From a virus, in IMG/VR virus record IMGVR_UViG_3300032516_000016, positions 1 to 64,000 of that record: a stretch of DNA of 64,000 nt. One strand, given 5' to 3'. A program made the position numbers and the translations under genes. The notes under the pieces are model-generated. The model did no database searches. It was not told the origin of the DNA and saw only the letters and a list, made by a program, of their open reading frames with translations. Shown piece by piece: positions 1 to 7,621 of this stretch. The first letter of the stretch is position 1. Each line of letters begins with the position of its first letter.

Positions 1-150
1 CGGTGGTTCAGGATACAGGCTCCATTGTATGACGATGTGTACGTTGGTGCCACTGCCATTGGCGAGATGAAATCCAATTGCGCTAATGCTACGAAAAGAC
101 TGGTGCTGTACTATCGTGCCCAGGACGAAACCGGGGAGGTGCCAGCATGA
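1..150 (+). CDS. Partial virion/surface-type protein, C-terminal end only
   Basis: The frame is open from base 1 to the TGA at 148-150 and encodes about 49 residues of a C-terminus. Its end (RWFRI near the start of the fragment, KRLVLYYRAQDETGEVPA at the end) matches the C-terminus of the next gene (RWFRI, KRLYLYYRAVDEMGETPA), so the two are tandem paralogues. The stop overlaps the next ATG in an ATGA junction, which suggests translational coupling. Function is unknown; small duplicated beta-rich proteins of this kind are common among virion or tail accessory proteins, which is an inference. The gene starts outside the window. Confidence 0.75.
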   Translation, partial: RWFRIQAPLYDDVYVGATAIGEMKSNCANATKRLVLYYRAQDETGEVPA

Positions 151-557
151 CGCTAGCCATTTGGGATATTACGACCATCACCAGCATTGCCGCGAATACT
201 CATTTCGGCATCATCGGTCGATGGGAAGAGATCCCGGATATGTTCCCTCCAATCGGGTTCATGTACACCTCGACGTTGCCTGCAACCAGAGCACAAGCCA
301 ATTCAATTGGCGGATATGGTCTCTACGTAGAGTACCAGAGAACCACATCGGCAGGTGCTCCTTTCTTTGGCAAGGGCACATCGCGTTACCAGCCGAGACA
401 GGTGCTGTCATACGTGAAGGGCACTAGGTGGTTCAGAATTGCAGCACAGATACAGGATGTTGGATTACCTGGATGTGTTCAGTTCGTTCCGTATCCAATC
501 AAGAGACTGTATTTGTACTACAGAGCGGTCGACGAAATGGGAGAAACGCCTGCATAA
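147..557 (+). CDS. Hypothetical virion/surface-type protein, paralogue of the upstream gene
   Basis: This gene encodes 136 residues and its ATG overlaps the upstream stop. The C-terminal part is clearly related to the upstream partial gene. There is no signal peptide or membrane segment, and the protein is rich in Gly, Thr and aromatic residues, as expected for a beta-rich structural protein. A hairpin with a T-run follows directly, so this is the last gene of its transcript. Another reading frame from 86 covers the same DNA but lacks the paralogue match and was not annotated. I do not recognise the family. Confidence 0.75.
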   Translation: MTLAIWDITTITSIAANTHFGIIGRWEEIPDMFPPIGFMYTSTLPATRAQANSIGGYGLYVEYQRTTSAGAPFFGKGTSRYQPRQVLSYVKGTRWFRIAAQIQDVGLPGCVQFVPYPIKRLYLYYRAVDEMGETPA

Positions 558-569
558 TGTTGTCAAAGT

Positions 570-604
570 GTGGACAAGTTTTCTTGTCCACCACACATTT
601 TTTT
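570..604 (+). terminator. Intrinsic-type terminator after the 147-557 gene
   Basis: A 9-bp perfect stem (570-578 with 583-591) with a TTTT loop is followed by a T-rich run (598-604), 13 bases after the stop codon at 557. Confidence 0.65.
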
Positions 605-653
605 CCAGATATTATATTTTCTTGTTAGTTTTGGTACATTCTCACCACCCTAT

Positions 654-679
654 GACTCCCGGCCCGCAGGCCGGGAGTC
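654..679 (-). terminator. GC-rich hairpin at the 3' end of the radical SAM gene
   Basis: An 11-bp perfect stem (654-664 with 669-679) abuts the stop codon at 680. Read on the minus strand the loop is TGCG closed by C-G, a cUNCGg tetraloop. No T-run follows, so it may act as an RNA 3'-end stabiliser rather than a classical terminator. Confidence 0.55.
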
Positions 680-1555
680 TTAAGGTTCGTATTTCAACCC
701 CATCGTTTTTTTCCATATCTGGCATCTAAAGCATCTCTTCAGTTCCTGGATGCACTCTCCTTCGAACCGTTCATGTGATGCCTCGCGAAGCGAGGTGTAA
801 CGTTGGTTGTTGAACACGCCTAGCACGCCTTCTTCAAATGCATTTCCCATCACGGTTTTCGCACTTATATCCTTGCAGCATGGCACGACATCCCCGTTCC
901 ACAGGATTCCGGCATATCCGTCAGGTGATGGGCAGTGGTTGTTCAGGTGTACAGGATCGAATAGGTTTTCCTGCTGAAAGGTCATGTCCTCGTTGATAGC
1001 TGGCAGTATCCTGATCATATCGACATGTGGTCCCATTTCAGTAAGCAGCGACATCGCATCTACTAGCTTGTGGTCATCTGTGAAGGCGCAGTTGATCCCC
1101 ACCTCTGGACAGCGCGAGTTCGTGGTATTTCGCATGGCTAAAAGGGTTAGTATATTGCGTTTTACGGTCTGGTAGTTCATGCCTACCCGGATCGCTTCGA
1201 CTTTCGGGCCTGTCGCATCTAGGCCCACGTCTACTCTGCCGACGTCTGTAGTGATGATTTTTTTGCATATCCTGGGTGTCAGGAGCATACCATTCGTGCT
1301 GAACCCTGTTATCCATCCGTGTCCCGCGATGAGTTCGAGCATTCGCTCGAACTCCGGGTGGAGAAGGGGTTCACCACCCACGTTTACTGATACGAAGCGC
1401 ACTGTGGGGATCGTCGCCAGTTCGGCGACGATTCGTTCGAAATTTGCCAGGCTCATGTCACCCTTAGCGCGACCGGATGTGTGTGAAAAGCACATTTTGC
1501 ATTGTAGGTTGCACCGATTCGTCGGTTCGATTGCTACGTAGGTCAATTCGTGCAT
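680..1555 (-). CDS. Radical SAM protein with SPASM-like C-terminus
   Basis: The 291-residue protein has the radical SAM cluster motif CNLQCKMC (C-x3-C-x2-C) near residue 16, which binds the [4Fe-4S] cluster that cleaves S-adenosylmethionine. A GGEPLLHPE glycine-rich motif follows near residue 60. The C-terminal third has further cysteines (CPSP, VPCC, RCFRC) resembling a SPASM/twitch auxiliary-cluster region. Family members modify peptides, proteins or small molecules; the substrate cannot be told from sequence. It is a single-gene minus-strand transcript between plus-strand structural-type genes. The ATG lies about 25 nt from the shared TATA box at 1575-1586, which supports leaderless translation from 1555. 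Confidence 0.85.
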   Translation of the reverse strand: MHELTYVAIEPTNRCNLQCKMCFSHTSGRAKGDMSLANFERIVAELATIPTVRFVSVNVGGEPLLHPEFERMLELIAGHGWITGFSTNGMLLTPRICKKIITTDVGRVDVGLDATGPKVEAIRVGMNYQTVKRNILTLLAMRNTTNSRCPEVGINCAFTDDHKLVDAMSLLTEMGPHVDMIRILPAINEDMTFQQENLFDPVHLNNHCPSPDGYAGILWNGDVVPCCKDISAKTVMGNAFEEGVLGVFNNQRYTSLREASHERFEGECIQELKRCFRCQIWKKTMGLKYEP

Positions 1556-1574
1556 AGGTGCTTTTACTGTCCAT

Positions 1575-1586
1575 AACTATTTATCT
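1575..1586. promoter_or_regulatory. Bidirectional TATA box (AACTATTTATCT)
   Basis: This AT-rich box sits midway between the divergent ATGs at 1555 (minus) and 1607 (plus), about 25 and 27 nt from each. That spacing fits archaeal TATA-to-start geometry on leaderless transcripts. The same arrangement, with AACTATTTAATC, recurs at 57063-57074. Confidence 0.6.
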
Positions 1587-1606
1587 CCGGCGGTGGTGTT
1601 TCTCTT

Positions 1607-2182
1607 ATGGCATTGATGGATGGCGTTGTCGGTCTTTTGCAAAGCATTGCTACCAGTGTTTCGTCCGTGGTCAGCGGCGGAAATATGGTTGCTGGATGGG
1701 ATATGCATAAAGCGAAGCTCACGTTCACGGCCATCGGAGCGTATACGGTTAACGATGTTGTCGGTGCCATGGTTGAGCTGCCCAATTTTGCCACGGTCGC
1801 CGGTCGCGGGGGGAGGGTGACGGAGTTGCGGATCGTATGTTCCAAGAAAACATGCCTACCGCAGTTCGAGGTTCATTTCTTCAACGCTATTCCCACGGTG
1901 TGGGCTGCGGATAATTTTGCTTACGACGCTCGGTTCGCCGATGAGAATGCTCGCTGCGGGTTCATAACGATGTCACCGCTGGTTACACCGGCAGGAGCGG
2001 CGGCTATCGACTATTCACGCATACAGCACGATGACCAGGGTTCGGCGTTATCCAAGGACATGGTCACGACACTTGGCACCTCTCTCTGGGTTGGACTTAA
2101 GCTCATCAACACCCCTGCCGTCGCGTTCGATGCAGCTCCTGGCAATACCATTTCTGTTCATCTGGGGTGGGAGAAGAGTTAA
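1607..2182 (+). CDS. Putative virion surface/decoration protein
   Basis: The 191-residue protein contains an AYTVNDVVGAMVELPNF stretch near residue 47. An AY..NDVVG motif followed by a beta-rich domain is one I associate with small structural proteins of tailed viruses, but the match is from memory. The N-terminus (about 25 residues) is hydrophobic and Ser-rich but not a clear signal peptide. It is the first gene of a plus-strand operon and its ATG is 27 nt from a TATA box. The following gene begins immediately after its TAA. Confidence 0.6.
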   Translation: MALMDGVVGLLQSIATSVSSVVSGGNMVAGWDMHKAKLTFTAIGAYTVNDVVGAMVELPNFATVAGRGGRVTELRIVCSKKTCLPQFEVHFFNAIPTVWAADNFAYDARFADENARCGFITMSPLVTPAGAAAIDYSRIQHDDQGSALSKDMVTTLGTSLWVGLKLINTPAVAFDAAPGNTISVHLGWEKS

Positions 2183-3109
2183 ATGCCTCTGCATCATAGG
2201 CATGGTGGTTCAACTAGAAATTTGCATCTCACCGCGACCACAGCAGCCCCAGGTGCGACAATTACGCTTGCCAGGCTAACCGTTCGTGCACCTACCAGGA
2301 TAAGTTGGGGCGATGGGGCAACGGCGGTGTTGCCAGCCAACAGCACAGTAGCTCTCGCCCATGTCTACGCCCTAGTAGGAGCCTATAGGATCACTGTTAA
2401 AAATGCGCGCCTCATCACGCAACTGAGGCTCGATTCAGCCAGCATCGGCGGATTGAATACATCCGAACTACGGTACAGCCCAATCACATATTTCATTGTA
2501 ACTCTGATAACAGGCAGCACAATTAAATCGAGTGACATGGTAGCCTGGCGACCGACGTATTGGGATCTCGACTTGATGCCCGCCGGGACATACAATATCG
2601 CGAGTGCCGACATGGTAGCCTGGCGACCGACGAATTGGTATTTCTACTCGATGCCCGCCGGGACATACAATATCGCGAGTGCCGACATGGTAGCCTGGCG
2701 ACCGACGTATTGGTATCTCCACACGATGCCCTCCGGGACATACAATATTGCGAGTGCTGACACGGTAGACTGGCGACCGGTGTATTGGGAACTCTACTCG
2801 ATGCCTGCTGCCGGATCGTCGTACACGTTCGCAGCTTCTTGTATGCGAAATTGGACAGCATTGTCAAAAATGTATATTACGTCTCTAGCACTTGATGCAG
2901 CCACGGTGGATTTGATTCTCACCGATCTCTATGCTGGCAGGATGGGCTATACCGTCTTAGCGCCGGTAGCATTGATGGCCGGAACAAATGCTGATCCGAC
3001 TGGTCTCTATCAGGCCATGGTCCCTCCAACGACAGGGCTTGAAACGAAATTCGAACTTGTGAACGACTCAGCGGCTCAAGGATTTAATAGGTGGGCGATA
3101 ACGACATGA
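2183..3109 (+). CDS. PKD-like protein with tandem 25-residue repeats
   Basis: The protein has 308 residues. The N-terminal ~90 residues resemble a PKD/Ig-like fold: a WGDG motif followed by HVYALVGAYRITV. About four 25-residue repeats follow (unit starts with S-A-D-M-V-A-W-R-P-T and ends near M-P-A-G-T-Y-N-I-A), encoded by a 75-bp DNA repeat. The repeats recall the leucine-rich-like solenoids of phage tail proteins, but Trp and Tyr occupy the expected Leu positions. The fold suggests a carbohydrate- or host-binding surface protein (inference). It is tightly coupled to its neighbours: the start follows the upstream stop at once and the end overlaps the next ATG. Confidence 0.7.
   Translation: MPLHHRHGGSTRNLHLTATTAAPGATITLARLTVRAPTRISWGDGATAVLPANSTVALAHVYALVGAYRITVKNARLITQLRLDSASIGGLNTSELRYSPITYFIVTLITGSTIKSSDMVAWRPTYWDLDLMPAGTYNIASADMVAWRPTNWYFYSMPAGTYNIASADMVAWRPTYWYLHTMPSGTYNIASADTVDWRPVYWELYSMPAAGSSYTFAASCMRNWTALSKMYITSLALDAATVDLILTDLYAGRMGYTVLAPVALMAGTNADPTGLYQAMVPPTTGLETKFELVNDSAAQGFNRWAITT
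2534..2833 (+). repeat. Four tandem 75-bp coding repeats
   Basis: The GACATGGTAG core recurs at 2534, 2609 and 2684 with exactly 75-bp spacing, and in diverged form at 2759. The third and fourth units carry more substitutions than the first two. Confidence 0.9.
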
Positions 3110-3303
3110 CGGCGGATATATACATCTATGGGGGCATATTGCAAGAATTTGAGAGAATGCCAGGAGACTTGACCGGCATCCCCCCAGAGGCATCACTCTA
3201 TTGTGCAGATATATGGCATGCTCTTGTCAAAGAGGCGGGCGGCGAGGCGGCACTTATCACCGCGCTTGGTGTGAAGGATATCCGGGAGGTGGCTTATGGC
3301 TAA
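3106..3303 (+). CDS. Small hypothetical protein, paralogue of the next gene
   Basis: The start is placed at the ATG (3106) that overlaps the upstream TGA in an ATGA junction, giving 65 residues. The C-terminal half (GGEAALITALGVKDIREV) matches the end of the next gene (KGEAAMIVSLKIEDLRSK), so the two form a tandem pair of small paralogues. There are no membrane segments or metal motifs. Function unknown. Confidence 0.7.
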   Translation: MTADIYIYGGILQEFERMPGDLTGIPPEASLYCADIWHALVKEAGGEAALITALGVKDIREVAYG

Positions 3304-3493
3304 TGAATCATTGAACATCAAGCTCAATAAGCTCACCAAAACAATAGGAGTGAGCCAGTTAGCTCATGGTGAATCCCGCATATCAAAAGAGCATTGGGAG
3401 AAGTGCGCCACGAAATGCAAAGGTGAGGCGGCTATGATCGTTTCATTAAAAATTGAAGATCTCAGATCAAAGTCTCTGTCCCAATTCGAGTAG
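3296..3493 (+). CDS. Small hypothetical protein, paralogue of the previous gene
   Basis: The protein has 65 residues and its ATG overlaps the previous gene by 8 nt. It shares the GEAA-x-I-x-x-L-x-x-x-D-[IL]-R pattern with that gene. The last 27 nt overlap the end of the convergent minus-strand gene at 3467, so the two operons meet tail to tail with no spacer. Function unknown. Confidence 0.7.
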   Translation: MANESLNIKLNKLTKTIGVSQLAHGESRISKEHWEKCATKCKGEAAMIVSLKIEDLRSKSLSQFE

Positions 3494-3808
3494 CATATCA
3501 CGGAGTTCACGTAACGTCGGTTCCTTCTTGTCAGCCGCCGTGGTCACGATCGTGAGTTCGGTGAGCTTGGGTGTGTGGAAGGTTACGTAGCCGTTCGCGT
3601 CGGTTACGCGAACGAGTGCTCGGTACGTTACGGGTATGAAGACCGAGTTCGGATATCTCGTAGATATTCGAGTTTGGTCGTTCTCGTCGAGCACATCTTC
3701 GGCTCGTTCCCCTGGTGCAAGGATGGTCACTATCGTGCCCATCATGGTTTGGTTTTTCTTCCTCCCATTCACCCATGTTACATCATCATTTTTCACGAAC
3801 CATGTCAT
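3467..3808 (-). CDS. Hypothetical protein, last gene of the sugar operon
   Basis: The 113-residue protein has a mixed alpha/beta composition and an acidic middle (EDVLDENDQ). Its start lies inside the epimerase C-terminus (22-nt overlap), so it is read in the same operon. Residues 25-90 could form a small beta-barrel (TIVTILAPGE...VFIPVTYRALVRV), but I do not recognise a family. Confidence 0.65.
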   Translation of the reverse strand: MTWFVKNDDVTWVNGRKKNQTMMGTIVTILAPGERAEDVLDENDQTRISTRYPNSVFIPVTYRALVRVTDANGYVTFHTPKLTELTIVTTAADKKEPTLRELRDMLLELGQRL

Positions 3809-4727
3809 TTTGATACCACTCCACTGTTCTCTTCACTGCCTCATGGATTGACACCTTCGGTGTCCATCCAGTCTGGTCTTTCAGTCTTCTGTTGTCTCCA
3901 ATGTGCCTTTGCACATCGGCTGTGCGGGCTGGTTTGCGAACTGGTCTGCCGTTGTATCCCATGTGCTTGCAGATTTCGTGGATCAGCCACTCTATCGTCG
4001 TTTCCCTGCCTGAGCAAGCGTTATAGCATCTGCCGCGCACTCCGTGCGCGGCAATTGCGGTGGCCGCTTCTGCGATGTCGGTTGAGTACGCGTAATCCCG
4101 GCTCTGCTGCCCGGTTCCATGTATCTCAGGTGCTTCTCCCCTCTGCAACTTGCGGATCGTCAACGGTATGACGCCAGCGTAGCTGGCGTCGTTTTGGCGT
4201 GGGCCTATGCAGTTGAATGGCCTGATGGTCACTGCATCCAGGTCGTAAGTGTACACCATCGAGTTGATCAGGTGATCACAAGCGGCCTTGCTCGCCGCGT
4301 AGGGCGTAGTCGGGTACAGCTCGTGGGACTCATCAATCAGCCCTTTCAGGGCTGTTCCGTAGACTTCGCTTGAACTGTATTGGATCATCCGGATCGATTT
4401 GTCTATGCAATAGTTCGCGATGGCCCAGGTTGAGTAGACGTTGTTGTCCCACACGGTTCGTGGCTGGTCGAAGCTTTTCGGCAGCGGGTCCACGGCCAGG
4501 TTGAAGATCGTGTCAGGGGCGAAGTCGTCTATTGCTTTTGCATGGACCCCGAATGCAATTTGCACTGACTTCTTCCAGAATGCGATATCGTGGTGCTCGA
4601 TGTTGTTTGTCTTGCCCAGGCGCAGGTCGTCGATGACGAGCAGTTTCGTGACACTGTCATCCACTAATTTGTCTACCAGTGTGCTGCCCAGGAATCCGGC
4701 GCCACCCGCCACGATTACGTTTTTCAC
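3786..4727 (-). CDS. NAD-dependent nucleotide-sugar epimerase/dehydratase (extended SDR)
   Basis: The 313-residue protein is a typical extended short-chain dehydrogenase. It has the NAD-binding GGAGFLG motif at residues 8-14, a Ser/YxxxK active site (SSSEVYG, then YAASK near residue 147) and the RPFNCIGPRQ loop of sugar-nucleotide enzymes. Relatives interconvert or dehydrate UDP- or dTDP-hexoses. The exact substrate cannot be read from sequence; UDP-glucose 4-epimerase-like and dTDP-glucose 4,6-dehydratase-like activities are both possible. With the DegT aminotransferase and glycosyltransferase-like genes in the same operon it probably supplies an activated sugar for glycan synthesis. Confidence 0.88.
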   Translation of the reverse strand: MKNVIVAGGAGFLGSTLVDKLVDDSVTKLLVIDDLRLGKTNNIEHHDIAFWKKSVQIAFGVHAKAIDDFAPDTIFNLAVDPLPKSFDQPRTVWDNNVYSTWAIANYCIDKSIRMIQYSSSEVYGTALKGLIDESHELYPTTPYAASKAACDHLINSMVYTYDLDAVTIRPFNCIGPRQNDASYAGVIPLTIRKLQRGEAPEIHGTGQQSRDYAYSTDIAEAATAIAAHGVRGRCYNACSGRETTIEWLIHEICKHMGYNGRPVRKPARTADVQRHIGDNRRLKDQTGWTPKVSIHEAVKRTVEWYQNDMVREK

Positions 4728-4972
4728 TTTTTCAACTCCTTGTCAGTCCTTTTCCATACAATTCTTGTCATTCCATTGGTGGTTAGCTTCTTCTCTGCCG
4801 GTGTCAATACTCTCATCGTTACGTAACCATGTTTTACCAGTTTCTTCAGATGCTTCTCTCCGGTGCCAGACGCAACTTTGGCTATCTTGAATATTTGGGT
4901 TGCTGACTGTTCCTTGTCGGATCGGCATGCATCAAGTACGCGCTTCACACCTGAGCCTGGTAGGACTATCAT
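4724..4972 (-). CDS. Small winged-helix protein
   Basis: The 82-residue basic protein has a pattern typical of a winged helix-turn-helix: an AT(Q)IFKIAKV helix, GTGEKHLKKLVKHGYV recognition helix and a basic wing. It overlaps the epimerase start by 4 nt. It may be a local transcription regulator, but DNA targets are unknown. Similar small wHTH proteins occur at 9357 and 54048. Confidence 0.65.
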   Translation of the reverse strand: MIVLPGSGVKRVLDACRSDKEQSATQIFKIAKVASGTGEKHLKKLVKHGYVTMRVLTPAEKKLTTNGMTRIVWKRTDKELKK

Positions 4973-5277
4973 CTCCTTTTCCTCTGTGATTTCTTGGCTT
5001 CTTTCATCTTATCATTGCTCACCTTCGGGCACGTAGCTAATGTGTAGACGGGCTTTAGCCCTTCTCTCAGTGCCCAGAAGTCAACATCCTCGTCGTGTTT
5101 CACTGAACAGTTGACCAGGCATTTGATGCACTCCGTCTTGTGCTCAACTCGTTTCAACAGTGTCGCCGACGTGGCTATCCGCTTCTTGTAGGCCGATGGT
5201 TTCTCACGCACTTTCCGGTTGGTCGCTATTATCATTTCCTGGCGAGCTTTCCCGGCTTCGTATGATAGGTCAACCAT
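4969..5277 (-). CDS. Basic cysteine-containing hypothetical protein
   Basis: The 102-residue lysine-rich protein has a C-x2-C-x3-C cluster (CIKCLVNC) near residues 54-61 and one later cysteine in TCPK, suggesting a small metal site. ATGA-type overlaps link it to both neighbours. Function unknown; a nucleic-acid-binding role would fit its charge (inference). Confidence 0.6.
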   Translation of the reverse strand: MVDLSYEAGKARQEMIIATNRKVREKPSAYKKRIATSATLLKRVEHKTECIKCLVNCSVKHDEDVDFWALREGLKPVYTLATCPKVSNDKMKEAKKSQRKRR

Positions 5278-6358
5278 GTATCGCCTCGTTGTTGATGCAT
5301 GTCTCTAGCTCCTTTACTATGTGTTCTATCATTTCCTCACTCATTCCTGCCCAAATGGGCAAGGCCAGAGCGGTTGCTGCTAATTCTTCACTAACCGGAC
5401 ATTCTTTCCCTCCCCAATTGTAGCTGCCAACTTGACATTGAACACCATTTTCCAACATCCGTTTCATTACTAAATCGCGGTCTACTCCCTGTAACCTAAT
5501 GACATATGACTGCCAATTGTGTCCTTCATGTGGTGCATCGGTTGGTAAAAAGATGTTGTTTTCATATAGTTGTGATTTTGTTATTAGATGGTCATAAGTC
5601 TTCGCGACTAAGGAGCGAAGACTTAGTATCTCATCCAATTTCTCCATTTGTGCTATTCCGATTGTTGCCTGTAAGTCTGATAGTTGAAAGTTTAGTCCGG
5701 AACTCACGAATTTACCAGTTTTATCCTTTCCAAACTGTCTTCCTTCAAGCACTTTTTCGTACAACTCCTCGTCGTCAGTACAAACCATGCCTCCGTGACC
5801 TGTCGTTACGATTTTTCGGCCATGGAAACTGAACACACACGTTCCCCGCCGTCCGACTTTCTCTCCCTTGTACTCTGATCCCAAAGCGCAGGCGGCATCT
5901 TCCAAAACGAACGCTTCGCGTTCGTTTGCAAGTTCCCGTACTTTATCCATGTCACATGAAAGGCCGAATTGATGGATTGGTATAATAGCATCTACATTGT
6001 GATCGATTGCTATTTTTGGTATCATATTATATGTGTTAATGTCTACATCTAAGTTAGATGAAAATATTCCATATCGTTTTTCTTGTAATTTTCTCATTAC
6101 CATTTGCACGGCAGGAAATGTAAATGCTGATGTATATACACTAAAGAATTCATATTTTTTTTGTATTTCATCTAATGCTAAATAGAGTCCCGCAGTGCAT
6201 GAGCTGACGGCTACTGCATACTTCGCGCCTACGTACTTACGCACGATCTCCTCAAACTCCTCAACCTTCTTCCCGCTGCTGACCATCCCGCTCCTGAGCA
6301 CCTCGCTTACTGCGAGGTGCTCTTGGTCGTTGAAGTACGGTTTGGCTAGTGGAATCAT
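5270..6358 (-). CDS. DegT/DnrJ/EryC1/StrS-family PLP aminotransferase
   Basis: The 362-residue protein starts with the family signature MIPLAKPYF...EVLRSG. The PLP-binding lysine is in SFHGRKIVTTGHGG, and the EDAACALGS motif supplies the acidic residue that contacts the cofactor pyridine nitrogen. Such enzymes transfer an amino group from glutamate to a keto-sugar nucleotide. The start at 6358 is chosen because its ATG overlaps the upstream stop and the protein then begins at the conserved N-terminus; a nine-residue longer frame is less likely. The middle of the gene is AT-rich while its 5' part is GC-rich and contains an 11-bp perfect palindrome at 6296-6322 within the conserved EVLRSG-coding region. 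Confidence 0.88.
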   Translation of the reverse strand: MIPLAKPYFNDQEHLAVSEVLRSGMVSSGKKVEEFEEIVRKYVGAKYAVAVSSCTAGLYLALDEIQKKYEFFSVYTSAFTFPAVQMVMRKLQEKRYGIFSSNLDVDINTYNMIPKIAIDHNVDAIIPIHQFGLSCDMDKVRELANEREAFVLEDAACALGSEYKGEKVGRRGTCVFSFHGRKIVTTGHGGMVCTDDEELYEKVLEGRQFGKDKTGKFVSSGLNFQLSDLQATIGIAQMEKLDEILSLRSLVAKTYDHLITKSQLYENNIFLPTDAPHEGHNWQSYVIRLQGVDRDLVMKRMLENGVQCQVGSYNWGGKECPVSEELAATALALPIWAGMSEEMIEHIVKELETCINNEAIHG

Positions 6359-6738
6359 TTTGACACATCCTCTACAAAGAAGCAACCTAGTATCGTGTGA
6401 TCATAAGCAGTTGCTGTGTCTATGTTTATTATGATTTCAATTTCACTACTTGATACTAATCCTTCGTGTAGTGGTGTCATTCCTTCTGCTAATTGTACAC
6501 TTTGTTCTAATAGTGTTTGTATCCTTCTTTTCGGCTCATCTGAATTTTTCCAACTGTGCATCACACGTATTGTTGCATTTACTCCTAATATGTTTACGTT
6601 TTTCAATTTCAACCATCTCAAAATGTCATAACTCCAATTTTCATCGACATTATCACCAATTGGTAATTTGAAGATGATGTTATGTTGTGCATGATTGCAT
6701 GCCGGTATTTCTATGTTGAATATATGTTGATACATCAT
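6355..6738 (-). CDS. Hypothetical protein in the sugar operon
   Basis: The 127-residue protein is AT-rich in base composition. It has an N-terminal beta-rich segment with two histidines (CNHAQHN) and a central helix. ATGA overlaps tie it to both neighbours. Its position directly upstream of the aminotransferase could suggest a sugar-processing role such as a cupin-like isomerase, but no cupin motif is convincing. Unrecognised. Confidence 0.6.
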   Translation of the reverse strand: MMYQHIFNIEIPACNHAQHNIIFKLPIGDNVDENWSYDILRWLKLKNVNILGVNATIRVMHSWKNSDEPKRRIQTLLEQSVQLAEGMTPLHEGLVSSSEIEIIINIDTATAYDHTILGCFFVEDVSK

Positions 6739-6911
6739 AGTCTTGACCCCATCGCAACCAACTGGTCCAGGGTGAACCCGCGCTTCTCGGCTTCTCGCAT
6801 TAGTTCCACCAGTCCTCGCGCCAAGCTCTCGATTGGCGCGTCTGGTAGGTCGAAATGGAAGCCTTGTGGGCCTTCGAAGGTAATCTCTGGTCTGTGGCAG
6901 GGTATTGTCAT
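6735..6911 (-). CDS. Small hypothetical protein (58 aa)
   Basis: This short gene was found by reading the gap between its neighbours. It runs from ATG at 6911 to TGA at 6735-6737, overlapping the stop of the upstream gene and the start of the downstream gene by 4 nt each, the same coupling used across this operon. The sequence begins MTIPCHRPEITFEGPQGF and has an amphipathic helix (SLARGLVELMREAEKRG) followed by FTLDQLVAMG. Function unknown. Confidence 0.75.
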   Translation of the reverse strand: MTIPCHRPEITFEGPQGFHFDLPDAPIESLARGLVELMREAEKRGFTLDQLVAMGSRL

Positions 6912-7240
6912 CGGTACATCACTTCCAAGGCACGTATATCCGTTGTCGTCGGTGGCTGTTTCCCCCTGCCTGGCATCTTCACGAAGCCATGTCTGGAGCG
7001 TACCAGCGTGACCTCACCATCTTCGATCATTTTGGCAACGATTCGTAGCCCTCTCACTACCACCCCGATCTCATCGACCGGGGTGAGGCGCAAACCCTCG
7101 GGACCGATTAGCACTTCGATGAAGTGCTCACAGGATTCACATTTTACGATGGATTTTTCTTCTTTCAGGTCTGTGTTGGTGTCCGGGGTTACAACGACGA
7201 TTTGCTTACCGCAAGTTGGGCATAATGCGTTTGTTAGCAT
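6908..7240 (-). CDS. Zinc-ribbon-like hypothetical protein
   Basis: The 110-residue protein has two CxxC pairs (CPTC near residue 8, CESC near residue 36), spaced as in a zinc ribbon. A beta-rich domain follows. Zinc ribbons often mediate protein or nucleic-acid contacts. The ATG overlaps the upstream stop by one base (TAATG). Confidence 0.65.
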   Translation of the reverse strand: MLTNALCPTCGKQIVVVTPDTNTDLKEEKSIVKCESCEHFIEVLIGPEGLRLTPVDEIGVVVRGLRIVAKMIEDGEVTLVRSRHGFVKMPGRGKQPPTTTDIRALEVMYR

Positions 7241-7620
7241 TACACGAACTCCACTATGACATCTTCCTCTAGTATGTGCTTCACTTCGTTCAGCGTGTCC
7301 TTGAGTTCTCCTTCATGTACAATCGTCTTCGTGAGTTTGTACCATGGATCGCCGGTGCCAGGAACGGTGTTTTCCAACTCCTTGTCAAACTTCTCCTTCT
7401 TGATGGCGAGCTCTACCCGGATTGTTACGATCACGTCGTTTGGGCAGATTTCGAATTTACCATCCTTCTTAATTGTCTCAATTGCCTCCTTCCCCAGTGA
7501 CTTCACCTCCAGTTTAAAGTCGCCCTTTTGGGCGACTTTGAGGTGGTGGGTGTATTCGGTGCCATCCTTCTTCTCTTTCTTCGTGTGCCCGAGGGCGGTT
7601 ACTAATCCTTTCAGTACCAT
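7240..7620 (-). CDS. Hypothetical beta-rich protein
   Basis: The 126-residue protein is rich in Lys, Glu and alternating hydrophobics, including KKEKKDGTEYTHHLKVAQKGDF and ICPNDVIVTIRVELAIKKEKF. An OB-like or small beta-barrel fold is possible but unproven. A 10-bp palindrome with a TTTT loop lies within it at 7516-7539. Function unknown. Confidence 0.6.
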   Translation of the reverse strand: MVLKGLVTALGHTKKEKKDGTEYTHHLKVAQKGDFKLEVKSLGKEAIETIKKDGKFEICPNDVIVTIRVELAIKKEKFDKELENTVPGTGDPWYKLTKTIVHEGELKDTLNEVKHILEEDVIVEFV

Positions 7621-7621
7621 G

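Noticed and set aside
2534-2833. Possible CRISPR or iteron array from 75-bp repeats
   Set aside because: Repeats are contiguous and coding, with no spacers and no AT-rich replication features.
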